A stretch of DNA of 39,231 nucleotides from an uncultured Saprospiraceae bacterium (GCA_937924145.1 CALDTJ010000299.1:1-39231); one strand, 5' to 3'. Positions 26,449 to 35,621 are shown, counted from the first letter of the stretch. Numbers and translations are program-made. Notes: generated from the letters alone by a model not told the origin.

Positions 26449-28194
26449 ATGACACCTCGCAATACCCTTCTTTCTTTATTTCTGGTAACAATCTTATTTT
26501 CCTGTTCTAGCACAAAAGAGATTCAAAATACCACTAGCCAACTCTCCTTTGAAGTTACGCTACCAAAATCATTAAGTGTTCAGCCATTAGACGGTCGATT
26601 ATTATTACTCATTTCTAATAATAATGAAAAAGAACCTCGATTTCAAATTGCAGATGGCCCCAACTCTCAATTAGCTTTTGGGATTGATGTAGAAGATTTT
26701 GGTGGTGCTAATAACGCTACTTTTGGCACTACTGCTTTTGGTTATCCACTAAAAAGCATCACCGATATTCCTAAAGGAGCATATTATGTACAGGCATTAT
26801 TGAATGTTTACGAAACCTATAATCGTGCCGATGGACATATCGTCAAATTGCCCGCAGATAATGGGGAAGGACAACAATGGAATCGGTCGCCAGAAAATCT
26901 ATACAGTACGCCAAAGAAAATATTGATTGATCCTAGTCAGAAATCAACGATAAAGATTGCATTAGATCAAAAAATCAAACCAATCGAACCTCCGAAAGAC
27001 ACGAAATATATTAAGCACATCAAAATAAAAAGTGAATTACTATCAAAGTTTTGGGGAAGAGATATGTATTTGGGGGCGCACGTTTTATTGCCGGAAGGAT
27101 TCGACGAACATCCTGATGTAAAATATCCATTAGCCATTATGCATGGACATTTTCCTTATGATTTTGGTGGTTTTAGAGAGACGCCTCCTGATCCTAATTT
27201 GAAACCAACTTTTAGTGCTCGTTTTGGTATTGATGGGTATAATATTAGAGAACAGCAAGAGGCACATGATTTTTACAAATTATGGACGAGTGCGAATTTC
27301 CCTAGAGTCTTAGCTATCAAAATTCAGCATGCGAATCAATATTATGATGATTCTTATGCGGTCAATTCTGAAAATTTAGGTCCTTATGGAGATGCCATTA
27401 CTTATGAGTTGATTCCACACATTGAAAAACAGTTTCGTGGTATTGGCGAAGGTTGGGCTAGATTTGTTTATGGTGGTTCTACTGGTGGTTGGGAAGCATT
27501 AGCTGTGCAAGTTAAATATCCCGATGAATATAATGGCTGTTATGCTGCTTGTCCAGACCCAATAGATTTTCGGGCATATTGCTTGGTCGATTTATACAAA
27601 GATAAAAATGCTTATTTTTTAGAAAGTGATTTCAAAAAAACACCTCGTCCAATGCATCGAGACTATTTAGGTCGAGTCAATTCTACTTTGCAAGAGGCAA
27701 ATTATCGAGAATTGGTTTTGGGTACAAAAAGTCGTTCTGGTCAACAATGGGATATTTGGGAGGCGGTATTTTCACCCGTTGGGGAAGATGGCTACCCTAA
27801 AAGAATTTGGAATAAAATGACGGGTGAAATCAATCCAGAAGTAGCCAATTATTGGAAAGAAAATTATGACCTGACTTATATCATGAAAAGAGATTGGAAA
27901 ACGATTGGGCCTAAACTCAAAGGGAAAATCAATATCTACTGCGGTGATATGGACAATTATTACCTCAATAATGCGGTCTATTTAGCTGAAGATTTTTTAG
28001 AAAGTACTTCCGAACCTTATTATGACGGAGAAGTCGATTATGGTGAATTAGCGGAACATTGTTGGAATGGTGACCATACCCAACCCAATGCTATTTCTCG
28101 TTTGCGTTATCATTCTATGTTTATTTCTAAGTGGGCTCGGGAGATTGGGCGGCGTGCGCCTGAGGGGGTTGATTTGGAGGGGTGGCGGTATTGA
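26449..28194 (+). CDS. Esterase D-like alpha/beta hydrolase lipoprotein
   Basis: A 581-residue protein whose signal peptide ends in LFSC, so Cys19 is the lipidation site. A beta-rich N-terminal region (about residues 30-185) is followed by an alpha/beta hydrolase domain (about 190-560). The nucleophile elbow is YGGSTGGW, Ser344. CYAACPDPIDFR follows as part of the core, and the Asp/His of the triad are likely in YCGDMDNYYLNN and EHCWNGDHTQPN. This is the esterase/EstD-like pattern acting on esters outside the cell. The substrate is unknown. The last 20 codons are strikingly GC-rich compared with the rest. The next gene begins only 42 bases later on the same strand. Confidence 0.8.
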   Translation: MTPRNTLLSLFLVTILFSCSSTKEIQNTTSQLSFEVTLPKSLSVQPLDGRLLLLISNNNEKEPRFQIADGPNSQLAFGIDVEDFGGANNATFGTTAFGYPLKSITDIPKGAYYVQALLNVYETYNRADGHIVKLPADNGEGQQWNRSPENLYSTPKKILIDPSQKSTIKIALDQKIKPIEPPKDTKYIKHIKIKSELLSKFWGRDMYLGAHVLLPEGFDEHPDVKYPLAIMHGHFPYDFGGFRETPPDPNLKPTFSARFGIDGYNIREQQEAHDFYKLWTSANFPRVLAIKIQHANQYYDDSYAVNSENLGPYGDAITYELIPHIEKQFRGIGEGWARFVYGGSTGGWEALAVQVKYPDEYNGCYAACPDPIDFRAYCLVDLYKDKNAYFLESDFKKTPRPMHRDYLGRVNSTLQEANYRELVLGTKSRSGQQWDIWEAVFSPVGEDGYPKRIWNKMTGEINPEVANYWKENYDLTYIMKRDWKTIGPKLKGKINIYCGDMDNYYLNNAVYLAEDFLESTSEPYYDGEVDYGELAEHCWNGDHTQPNAISRLRYHSMFISKWAREIGRRAPEGVDLEGWRY

Positions 28195-28235
28195 AAATAT
28201 ACATTCTATTTCTGACAAAGGCATAAATAAATTAA

Positions 28236-29104
28236 ATGATAAAAAGTAAAAATACCAAAATAGAAGGAAAAAAAATTCTGCTAAAATAACTCTATTCGTT
28301 TTTGTAATTCTATTTTGTTTCTGCAAAAAAAAAATAGAAAAACCGATTCCTGAAAAACATCATGAACTGTCTCAAGGAAGATACAATGAGTATTCGAATC
28401 TACTAAAAGAGGCATATAGGACGGAAAATTATTTTGATGCTGCGATACAACTCGCAAATTTAAAGGCTGATAGGTTCGCAACATTTGAGTTATTGAACTT
28501 ATCAATTAAGAATGAACCAAATAGATGCGATAAAATCTATGAATGGTATTGGTTATATGAAAGACATGACTTTGGTGTAAATATCTTGAAACTTGACACA
28601 ATCGAATTCAAAAAGATAATTAGCTTTTGCGATGAAATAAATCAAAATAAGTCATATCAAAAATTTGCTATAATGAAGGAAGAGGAAGAAAAGTATGCAC
28701 AAGAAAGTAAACCTGTAGAAGATAGTACAAATTTTAATATGAAACTAGTTGAAGTATTGAGGCAAATTAATGTGGATGACCAAGAAATTAGAAAAAGAAT
28801 TAATGCAAAAAATACAGCTCCTGACTTAGAGATAGAACTAAGAAAAGAAATGCATATAATCGACTCAATAAATCTTATAAAAATTGATGAAATTTTCAAA
28901 GAATACGGATATCCAAGTAGAAAATTAGTAGGTAGGGAAGGAAACTTTACTCCCGCCTTAGTTATTCATCACAGTAATAGTCTTGAAATAAGATATAAAT
29001 ATTTACCATTTCTAGAAAAAGCAGTTAAAGAAGGACTACTTAACGAAGGAACGTTAAATATGATAAAACGAAGAATAGATGATATGGAGTTAGACCAAAA
29101 GTAA
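28236..29104 (+). CDS. DUF6624-like lipoprotein, start out of frame across an A8 tract
   Basis: The frame ending at 29104 is open from 28250 and encodes a clear lipoprotein signal (KITLFVFVILFCFC, Cys codon at 28322-28324), then about 260 more residues. Its end (EYGYPSRKLVGREG, then VIHHSNS and YLPFLEKAVKEG) resembles DUF6624 proteins. No ATG, GTG or TTG exists in this frame before TTG 28493, which is far inside the gene. The only good start, ATG 28236, reads MIKSKNTKIEGKK and meets this frame only if one base is gained or a -1 shift occurs at the A8 run 28268-28275. So the gene is either frameshifted, slippage-dependent, or misread at that run. A second run, A10, follows the Cys codon. The protein is probably an outer-envelope lipoprotein. 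Confidence 0.55.
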
Positions 29105-29464
29105 AAAAATACGTACCTAACCTAGCATCAATACTCATCTGGTAGTAAAAGCTGTTATTACTACCTATGCGAGAACGTTAAATCAATATACAGATGAACT
29201 TAATTAAGTGATTGAGATTCTTATACTTTTGCAATTTTCCTTTTTCTCTGCCAACTAGTCTTGTCATCTTTAATATAATTTTATAGCTCACCTAAAGTCA
29301 TCAAAATACTAAGATAAGGTGAGCTATAAAAATTAGTAAAGACAGTTTCTATGGTTCTTTGACAATAAATAAATGCCTAAGACCACCCAATTCTCCTACC
29401 TTTGCAACTTTCCATTTTCCTATACTGTTTAAATTAGAAAACTTAGACCATTAAAAATATTTCC
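29105..29464. other. Gene-free stretch with a long hairpin and two promoter-like boxes
   Basis: Perfect 15-base arms ttttatagctcacct and aggtgagctataaaa (29279-29293, 29317-29331) form a stem-loop, possibly a terminator for the lipoprotein gene. Two near-identical boxes, TACTTTTGCAATTTTCC (from 29224) and TACCTTTGCAACTTTCC (from 29397), flank it and match the Bacteroidota -7 box. The second lies 68 bases before the PIG-L ATG. Neither has a TTG at the usual distance. Confidence 0.5.
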
Positions 29465-31987
29465 ATGTTTAGAAAAATTACTGCATTAGGCTTGATCCTT
29501 TCTTTCCTAACTTTCAGCCTTTTTGCACAAGCACCTAAAAGATGGACTTCGGGAGAAATCCATGAAGGCATCCAAAAATTAAATGTGCTTGGTTCTGTTC
29601 TATATGTCGCAGCTCACCCTGATGATGAAAATACCAGCATGATCGCTTATATGTCCAATGAATTGAAAGTCAATACCGCCTACTTATCTTTGACTAGAGG
29701 AGACGGTGGACAAAATTTGATTGGTACCGAAATTCGAGAATTATTAGGCGTCATTCGAACGCAAGAATTATTAGCTGCTCGTAGAATTGATGGTGGCAAC
29801 CAATTATTCAGTAGAGCGAATGATTTTGGTTTTTCTAAGCACCCAGATGAGACTTTAAAAATTTGGAATGAAAAAGAAGTTTTAGCAGACGCTGTATGGG
29901 CTATTCGAAAATGGAAACCTGATGTAATTATCAATAGATTCGATCATGAATCTGCTGGAAAAACGCATGGTCATCATACTTCTTCTGCTATTTTGTCTTA
30001 CGAGGCTTTTGATCTAGCAGGTAAAAAAAGTAGCTATCCAGAACAATTAAAATATACAGAGACTTGGCAGCCACAACGTCTATTTTTTAATACTTCTTGG
30101 TGGTTTTATGGTAGTAGAGAAAAATTCGCAGAGGCGGATAAATCTGATATGGTCAATGTAGATGTAGGTGTTTATTACCCAATCAAAGGAAAATCTAATT
30201 CTGAGATTTCGGCAGAAAGTCGTAGTCAACACGCTTGCCAAGGGATGGGTCGAGCAGGAACTAGAGGAGAATCTATCGAATATTTGAAGTTACTAAAAGG
30301 CGATATGCCAAAGGATGAGCATGATATTTTTGATGGTATTGATATTACTTGGACTAGAATAAAAGGTGGTGCGCCGATTGGAAAAATATTAGCAGGCGTT
30401 GAAAAGAATTTCAATTATATGAATCCAGGAGCGAGTGTTCCTGAATTAATCAAAGCACATAAATTAATCAAAGCCTTACCTGACGGTTATTGGAAAAATA
30501 TTAAGCAAGCAGAAATTGAATCTATCATTGAGGCTTGTATGGGGCTTTTTGTAGAAGTTTTAGCCAACGACTATTCTGCTACACCAGGGGAATCTGTAAA
30601 ATTAGATATGGAAGTAGTCAATCGTTCTGCTGTCAATGCGACTTTGAAATCTTATACGATTCATCCTACGAATGCCGATTCTATGGTTGGCAAAGCATTG
30701 GCAAATAATATTACTTTAAAATTAAAAGCGGAATTAGCTTTACCTGCTGATATGGCAATGACAAATCCTTATTGGTTAAATAAAAAATCAGAACTAGGAA
30801 TGTACACAGTGGAAGACCAAACTTTAAGAGGTTTGCCAGAAACGCCACGCCCTGTCAAAGTGCAATTCAATTTCTTAGTGGAAGGATCACCGATTTCTAT
30901 TATCAAAGAAGTGGTACATAAAAAGGCAGATCCTGTAAAAGCCGAGATCTACCGACCTTTTGAAGTAACACCACCTGTTTTTGCGAACATTCAAGAAAAG
31001 GTCTATGTTTTCGCTAATGACGCAGCTAAGACGGTAAGTGTTTTAGTTAAATCTAGTAAAGAAAATATCAAAGGAAAAGTGACATTAGCTCGTCCAAATG
31101 GCTGGAAAATTGAACCAGAATTTGTTGCTGTTAACTTGGGTATTAAAGGGGAAGAGCAACTGGTTACCTTCCAATTATTTCCGCCTAAGAACCAAGAAGA
31201 AGGATTGATTTCTCCAATTGTCGAATTAGCTGATGGCTCGACTTATACGAAAGGAGCAACTTTTATCGAATATGACCATATTCCAACTCAAACGATTTTC
31301 CAACCAGAAGAATCTAAAGTAGTGCGATTAGACATCAAAAAAAGAGGGGAGAATATTGGATATATCATGGGAGCTGGTGATGAAATTCCAACTAGTTTAG
31401 CCCAAATCGGTTACAATGTTACGGAACTAAAAGATGCTGAAATCATAGCTGGAAACTTAGATAAGTACGATGCAATTATTTTAGGTATCCGTGCTTATAA
31501 TACCGTCGAAAGATTGAAGTTTTACCAACCTAAATTATTCGATTATGTCGAAAAAGGTGGGACGATGATTGTGCAATACAATACGACTTGGAGATTGAAA
31601 ATGGATAAGGAAAAAATTGCCCCTTACAAAATGAATTTGTCCAGAGACAGAGTAACGGTAGAGGAGGCAGAGGTAAGAATGTTGGTTCCAGATCATGAAG
31701 TCTTGAATTATCCTAATAAAATCACTGCCAAAGACTTTGATGGTTGGGTACAAGAAAGAGGCTTGTATTTTGCGGATGATTGGGATAAAGAAAAATTCAC
31801 GGCTATTTTATCTGCTAACGATCCTGGCGAAGATCCTAAAGATGGTGGATTATTAGTCGCTAAACATGGCAAAGGTCACTATATTTATTCTGGTTATTCT
31901 TGGTTTAGAGAATTGCCTGCTGGTGTGCCTGGTGCTTACCGTTTGTTTACGAATATGATTTCGATTGGTAAGGAGCCTAGACCTTAA
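29465..31987 (+). CDS. Secreted PIG-L (LmbE) family deacetylase, large form
   Basis: An 840-residue protein with a signal peptide (cleavage after LFAQ near residue 22). The PIG-L deacetylase domain occupies about residues 40-270. It has the zinc motif AAHPDDENTSM at 49-59, followed by RGDGGQN, then FDHESAGKTHGHHTSS (159-174), whose His finishes the metal site. These enzymes remove N-acetyl groups from sugars. The middle (about 350-620) is beta-rich, like Ig-type domains. The C-terminal part has DAIILGIRAYNTVERL and GGTMIVQYNTTWR, like the glutamine-amidotransferase-type fold often fused in Bacteroidota PIG-L proteins. It acts in the periplasm or outside the cell, on an unknown glycan. No neighbour points to a pathway. 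Confidence 0.88.
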   Translation: MFRKITALGLILSFLTFSLFAQAPKRWTSGEIHEGIQKLNVLGSVLYVAAHPDDENTSMIAYMSNELKVNTAYLSLTRGDGGQNLIGTEIRELLGVIRTQELLAARRIDGGNQLFSRANDFGFSKHPDETLKIWNEKEVLADAVWAIRKWKPDVIINRFDHESAGKTHGHHTSSAILSYEAFDLAGKKSSYPEQLKYTETWQPQRLFFNTSWWFYGSREKFAEADKSDMVNVDVGVYYPIKGKSNSEISAESRSQHACQGMGRAGTRGESIEYLKLLKGDMPKDEHDIFDGIDITWTRIKGGAPIGKILAGVEKNFNYMNPGASVPELIKAHKLIKALPDGYWKNIKQAEIESIIEACMGLFVEVLANDYSATPGESVKLDMEVVNRSAVNATLKSYTIHPTNADSMVGKALANNITLKLKAELALPADMAMTNPYWLNKKSELGMYTVEDQTLRGLPETPRPVKVQFNFLVEGSPISIIKEVVHKKADPVKAEIYRPFEVTPPVFANIQEKVYVFANDAAKTVSVLVKSSKENIKGKVTLARPNGWKIEPEFVAVNLGIKGEEQLVTFQLFPPKNQEEGLISPIVELADGSTYTKGATFIEYDHIPTQTIFQPEESKVVRLDIKKRGENIGYIMGAGDEIPTSLAQIGYNVTELKDAEIIAGNLDKYDAIILGIRAYNTVERLKFYQPKLFDYVEKGGTMIVQYNTTWRLKMDKEKIAPYKMNLSRDRVTVEEAEVRMLVPDHEVLNYPNKITAKDFDGWVQERGLYFADDWDKEKFTAILSANDPGEDPKDGGLLVAKHGKGHYIYSGYSWFRELPAGVPGAYRLFTNMISIGKEPRP

Positions 31988-32086
31988 CAGTCGGCAGCCA
32001 GCAGTATAGCAGTTGGCAATTTGCTAAATGTTCGATATTTCAAAGTCTCTGACTTGAAATCGATATGTGCTGGTCTCCTGACCAGC
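31988..32086. repeat. Mosaic of short repeats and hairpins
   Basis: It holds near-direct repeats cagtcggca (31988-31996) and cagttggca (32010-32018), an imperfect inverted pair cgatatttcaaagtc / gacttgaaatcg (32033-32047, 32051-32062), and a perfect hairpin gctggtc-tcct-gaccagc (32069-32086). The 12-mer cgatttcaagtc of the second block recurs at 23978-23989. Confidence 0.6.
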
Positions 32087-32111
32087 AAAAATTTAAAAAT
32101 AAACTTATAAT

Positions 32112-32147
32112 AAAAAGCAGATAATTGAATTCAATTATCTGCTTTTT
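32112..32147. terminator. Perfect palindromic bidirectional terminator
   Basis: A 36-base perfect palindrome (aaaaagcagataattgaa and its complement) followed by T on both strands. It sits between the PIG-L gene (+) and the LD-carboxypeptidase gene (-), whose stop codon begins right after it. Confidence 0.9.
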
Positions 32148-33188
32148 TTATCTCACCCCTTTTTCCAATAAAGTTATCAACCCTTTATTTGCATCTAATT
32201 TAGCTTTCACACCAACAGGCAAAGTCATATTATTAGAAATATGCCCAATAGCCGCTCCATAAAAAACAGGAATCCCTAAATCTCCTAATCGATCTTTTAA
32301 AGTTTCCATCAAACTAAGTGATCGGCTACCTTCCTTCATTTCACATCCTCGAAAAACACCTAAGATTATTCCTGCTGCATCTTTCAATGGATAGCTCTGT
32401 CTTAATTGAGTAAGCATTCTATCAATGCGATAAGGGGACTCGCCAATTTCTTCCATGAATAATAATTTACCCTTAATCTTAGGCTGATATTTTGTGCCTG
32501 CTAGTGGTGCTAACAAAGATAAATTTCCGCCAACTAACTTTCCTTGTGCCATTCCTCCACGAATAGTTGCTGTTTGATAAACAGCATCTGTTTTCGCTAG
32601 TTCCTCATTTTCTTTGGATAAATCAATCGTTAGATTGTTTTGTGGTTCAATTAAGACTTTGGTTAAATACTCCTTGGTATAATCTGTAAAGTCAGAAGAA
32701 CCAACTGGCCCATGAAAACCCACTAAACCTGTTTCCTTATAAATCGCCTGTATCAAAGCGGTAATGTCGCTAAAGCCAATTAATATTTTTGGATTTTTTT
32801 TGATGAGTTTGTAATTAATATTTGGTAGTAATCGACTACAACCATAACCACCTCTAGCACACCAAATACCCTTGACCTCATTATCGCCAAACATACTGTG
32901 TAAATCTGCTAATCTCTGAGCGTCAGTCCCGGCATTAAATCCTCTTTCGGCTCTGATATTTTTAGCTAATTTTACTTGAAAGCCTAGACTTTCTATATTA
33001 TCAACCGCTTTTTGTAATCCATCATCGCCGATGAAACTACCTGGTGTAATCAAACCAATTGTATCGCCTTTTTTTAACCGATTGGCTTTAATCGTTTTTT
33101 TCTTTTTGGCTAAAGTTGTTTGATTCATTAGAAAGCTACTTCCGATGATAGTCGTTGGCAATATTTTTGAAAATTTTCTTCTATTCAT
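32148..33188 (-). CDS. LD-carboxypeptidase (peptidase S66), Tat-like signal
   Basis: From the ATG at 33188 the protein has 346 residues. It begins NRRKFSKIL, a twin-arginine motif ahead of a hydrophobic stretch, so Tat export is likely. The S66 signature follows: WCARGGYGCSRLL near 109-121, GFSDITALI with the nucleophile Ser140, then LLFMEEIGESPYRIDRM (Glu of the triad) and GAAIGHISNNMTLPVG (His). This enzyme trims the terminal D-Ala from murein tetrapeptides in cell-wall recycling. An upstream ATG at 33215 would add nine residues, but the twin-arginine start favours 33188. The gene diverges from pth, with about 90 bases between the chosen starts. Confidence 0.9.
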   Translation of the reverse strand: MNRRKFSKILPTTIIGSSFLMNQTTLAKKKKTIKANRLKKGDTIGLITPGSFIGDDGLQKAVDNIESLGFQVKLAKNIRAERGFNAGTDAQRLADLHSMFGDNEVKGIWCARGGYGCSRLLPNINYKLIKKNPKILIGFSDITALIQAIYKETGLVGFHGPVGSSDFTDYTKEYLTKVLIEPQNNLTIDLSKENEELAKTDAVYQTATIRGGMAQGKLVGGNLSLLAPLAGTKYQPKIKGKLLFMEEIGESPYRIDRMLTQLRQSYPLKDAAGIILGVFRGCEMKEGSRSLSLMETLKDRLGDLGIPVFYGAAIGHISNNMTLPVGVKAKLDANKGLITLLEKGVR

Positions 33189-33198
33189 AATGATATGG

Positions 33199-33224
33199 TT
33201 TGATGCTAGAATCAATTACTTTTG
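33199..33224 (+). promoter_or_regulatory. Likely promoter of pth
   Basis: TACTTTTG (33217-33224), followed by C, matches the Bacteroidota -7 box well. TTTG at 33199-33202 is only 14 bases before it, closer than usual. The -7 box lies 53 bases before the GTG chosen as the pth start and rules out an upstream start inside it. Confidence 0.45.
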
Positions 33225-33276
33225 CAGCAGACTCACGTCTAAAAAAAGCAATTTACAGCAAACGAAACTATTTACC

Positions 33277-34356
33277 GTGTTAAACTGGTTTAAAAATAAG
33301 CTTTCTCAATTTTTTACAGCAAAAGAACCTGATCCAATGAAGTATTTGATTGTCGGACTAGGCAATATGGGCTATGATTACGATGATACCCGCCATAATA
33401 TCGGCTTTGATGTTATAGATGCCTTAGCTAATGAATATGAGTTGACTTATAAACATGTCACTTTAGGAGATATGGCCGAATTTAAATATAAAGGCAAAAC
33501 CTTCGTCTTACTAAAGCCTTCCACTTTTATGAATTTAAGTGGTAAAGCGGTAAATTATTGGATGCAAAAGCATAAAATACCTCAAAGTAACATACTAATT
33601 ATTTTGGATGATTTGAATCTACCTTTTGGCAAACAACGCATCAAAGGTAAAGGTAGTGATGGGGGACATAATGGCTTGAAAGATATCAACCGAGTGCTAG
33701 GAAATCAAAATTACACTCGACTTCGATTAGGGATTGGTAATGATTACCACAAAGGTCAGCAAGCTAATTTTGTGTTAGGAAAATGGTCGAAGGAAGAACG
33801 AGCAATTTTACCCCAAATTATTAAAACAGCAGCGGAAACGTCCAAAGCTTTTGTGACCATTGGATTGAAGTTCACCATGGAACAATTCAATAATAAAAAT
33901 AATGCGAATGGAGGGAGTGGTAATCAATTGGTGGATAAAATAGGTACAAACCCAGCCAATCAATCCATATTTCCTTTCTTCAAATTAAATCCAAAAAATA
34001 TAAAATTAGAAAAATGGCAGCGAAACGGTCAGCCTGAAGGAAGTGTTCAGTTACTCAGTAAGTTGGGAAAGAAAATTCCTAAAAAAACAAAATATAGCAT
34101 CGGTAATTTAAGCGTCCTACTCAATGAGCAAAATGGAGAAATCTTTGCCATTTATTCAAATCGATTTAATTCCTTGGTAAAACCTAGTTTTGAGAATTTA
34201 AATCTTGAAAATTCGGATAGCCTGAGAAAAGGGCAAACCTCAGAGGGGGATATTGATATAAATGCTTTAGGCGAAAACTGGATTTTGTTAGACAACGTAA
34301 ATGCAGATATGCAGGAACAGGTGCTTATGTCTGCTTATCAATTAACGAAAAAATAG
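33277..34356 (+). CDS. pth: Peptidyl-tRNA hydrolase with a C-terminal extension
   Basis: Peptidyl-tRNA hydrolase frees stalled tRNAs by cutting the peptide ester. From GTG 33277 the protein has 359 residues; from ATG 33337, which I hold nearly as likely, 339. Counting from 33337: YLIVGLGN at 3-10, TRHNIGF with catalytic His20, FMNLSG with Asn66, DDLNLPFG (91-98), and GGHNGLK with Asn112. The core ends near MEQFNNK (181-187). A typical Pth stops here at about 190 residues, but the frame continues for 150 more (about 33904-34353) with no family I recognise, containing KKIPKKTKYSIGNLSVLLNE and ENWILLDNVNADMQ. It is convergent with coaBC with a 13-base gap and no terminator visible. Confidence 0.88.
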   Translation: MLNWFKNKLSQFFTAKEPDPMKYLIVGLGNMGYDYDDTRHNIGFDVIDALANEYELTYKHVTLGDMAEFKYKGKTFVLLKPSTFMNLSGKAVNYWMQKHKIPQSNILIILDDLNLPFGKQRIKGKGSDGGHNGLKDINRVLGNQNYTRLRLGIGNDYHKGQQANFVLGKWSKEERAILPQIIKTAAETSKAFVTIGLKFTMEQFNNKNNANGGSGNQLVDKIGTNPANQSIFPFFKLNPKNIKLEKWQRNGQPEGSVQLLSKLGKKIPKKTKYSIGNLSVLLNEQNGEIFAIYSNRFNSLVKPSFENLNLENSDSLRKGQTSEGDIDINALGENWILLDNVNADMQEQVLMSAYQLTKK

Positions 34357-34369
34357 CGTAGTTCGATAC

Positions 34370-35566
34370 TTAACCAATTTTCAAAATTACCTCATTTACA
34401 ATATCCACAGCCACCTCTTTTTTTGTCTTCAAAGGGTAATCTTTCACTTCCGTAGCTGAGATAATTTTCACCTTATTCGTGTCATGCCGAAAGCCTGCGC
34501 CCTTATCTTGCAAAGAATTCAAAACAATCATATCAAAATTCTTCTTAACCAATTTACCTTTGGCATTTTCTAATTCATTATTGGTTTCTAAAGCAAAACC
34601 GACAATTAATTGATTTTTTTTCTTCTTTTTGCCTAGAGACGCAGCAATATCTTGTGTTCTAGCTAAAGGAATCGTCAAGCCACCCGCTTTCTTTTTAATC
34701 TTTTGATTGGCTACTGTTTCTGGTCGATAATCTGCTACGGCTGCTGCTAAAACTGCAATCTGACATTTTGGGAAAGATTTAGTGGCTGCCTCATACATAT
34801 CTTGAGCCGTTTGTACTCTAGTCGTTTTAACACCAGCAACTTCTGTAGCTAGATGCGTTGGCCCTAAAATTAGTTCTACTTCTGCTCCCTTAGCTGCCAA
34901 TGCCTCTGCTATAGCAATCCCCATTTTTCCAGAAGAACGATTACCTATGAATCTTACAGGATCAATTGGTTCATAAGTCGGGCCTGCGGTCACAATCGCT
35001 TTTTTACCAGACAACTCTTTTTTTGCAGATAAAAAATCTGTTAAATAGGCTACAATTTCTTCTGGTTCTGCCATACGCCCTGCACCGACTAAACCACTTG
35101 CTAATTCCCCATGCCCCACAGGAATAACTTGATTGCCGTAGGCTTTTATTTTTTCAATATTATTTTGCGTAGAAGGATGTTTCCACATATCTAAGTCCAT
35201 CGCTGGAGCAACGAAAACAGGACATTTAGCCGATAGATAAGACGCTGTTAAAATATTGTCACAAAATCCATTGGCCATCTTTGCTAGCGTCGTAGCGGTC
35301 AAAGGCGCTATAATCATTACATCTGCCCAAAGGCCCAATTCTACATGATTATTCCAACTGGCGTCCGTTGCTATGTCTGCATGAACTGGATTTTTTGATA
35401 GGGTAGAAATAGTTAAAGCAGAAATGAATTCCGTAGCTGCTGGAGTCATTAAAACTTGTACTTCTGCCCCTGCTTTGATCAGCAAACGAACTAAACTTGC
35501 TGATTTATAAGCAGCTATACTGCCTGTAATTCCTAAGAGAATTTTTTTACCTTTTAATCCTGTCAT
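34370..35566 (-). CDS. coaBC: CoaBC: phosphopantothenoylcysteine decarboxylase/synthetase
   Basis: A 398-residue bifunctional enzyme making 4'-phosphopantetheine for coenzyme A. The N-terminal flavin decarboxylase (about 1-180) has GITGSIAAYKS, the catalytic His74 in NNHVELGLWADVMIIAPLTA, and PAMDLDMW. The C-terminal synthetase (about 185-398) has ATAGPTYEPIDPVRFIGNRSSGKMG-type sequence (AIVTAGPTYEPIDPVR), AAVADYRP and KIKKKAGG. Two positions differ from E. coli: PAMN is PAMD (Asp124), and the LACG Cys is Ser (LASG, Ser157). I believe both are usual in Bacteroidota, from recall. It follows rpoZ but is separated by a terminator hairpin, so some transcription may stop before it. Confidence 0.93.
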   Translation of the reverse strand: MTGLKGKKILLGITGSIAAYKSASLVRLLIKAGAEVQVLMTPAATEFISALTISTLSKNPVHADIATDASWNNHVELGLWADVMIIAPLTATTLAKMANGFCDNILTASYLSAKCPVFVAPAMDLDMWKHPSTQNNIEKIKAYGNQVIPVGHGELASGLVGAGRMAEPEEIVAYLTDFLSAKKELSGKKAIVTAGPTYEPIDPVRFIGNRSSGKMGIAIAEALAAKGAEVELILGPTHLATEVAGVKTTRVQTAQDMYEAATKSFPKCQIAVLAAAVADYRPETVANQKIKKKAGGLTIPLARTQDIAASLGKKKKKNQLIVGFALETNNELENAKGKLVKKNFDMIVLNSLQDKGAGFRHDTNKVKIISATEVKDYPLKTKKEVAVDIVNEVILKIG

Positions 35567-35621
35567 GTTGATATTCTAAATATTTATGAGAAATTATCTG
35601 CTGTAAAATAGCATCTAAACG

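Noticed and set aside
28067-28249. Plus-strand open frame overlapping the esterase end
   Set aside because: It is in another frame of the esterase gene and follows its GC-rich end; Gly/Arg-rich nonsense composition.
33145-33276. Upstream start for pth at 33145
   Set aside because: This segment overlaps the LD-carboxypeptidase N-terminus and precedes the -7 box at 33217-33224, so it is unlikely to be transcribed with pth.
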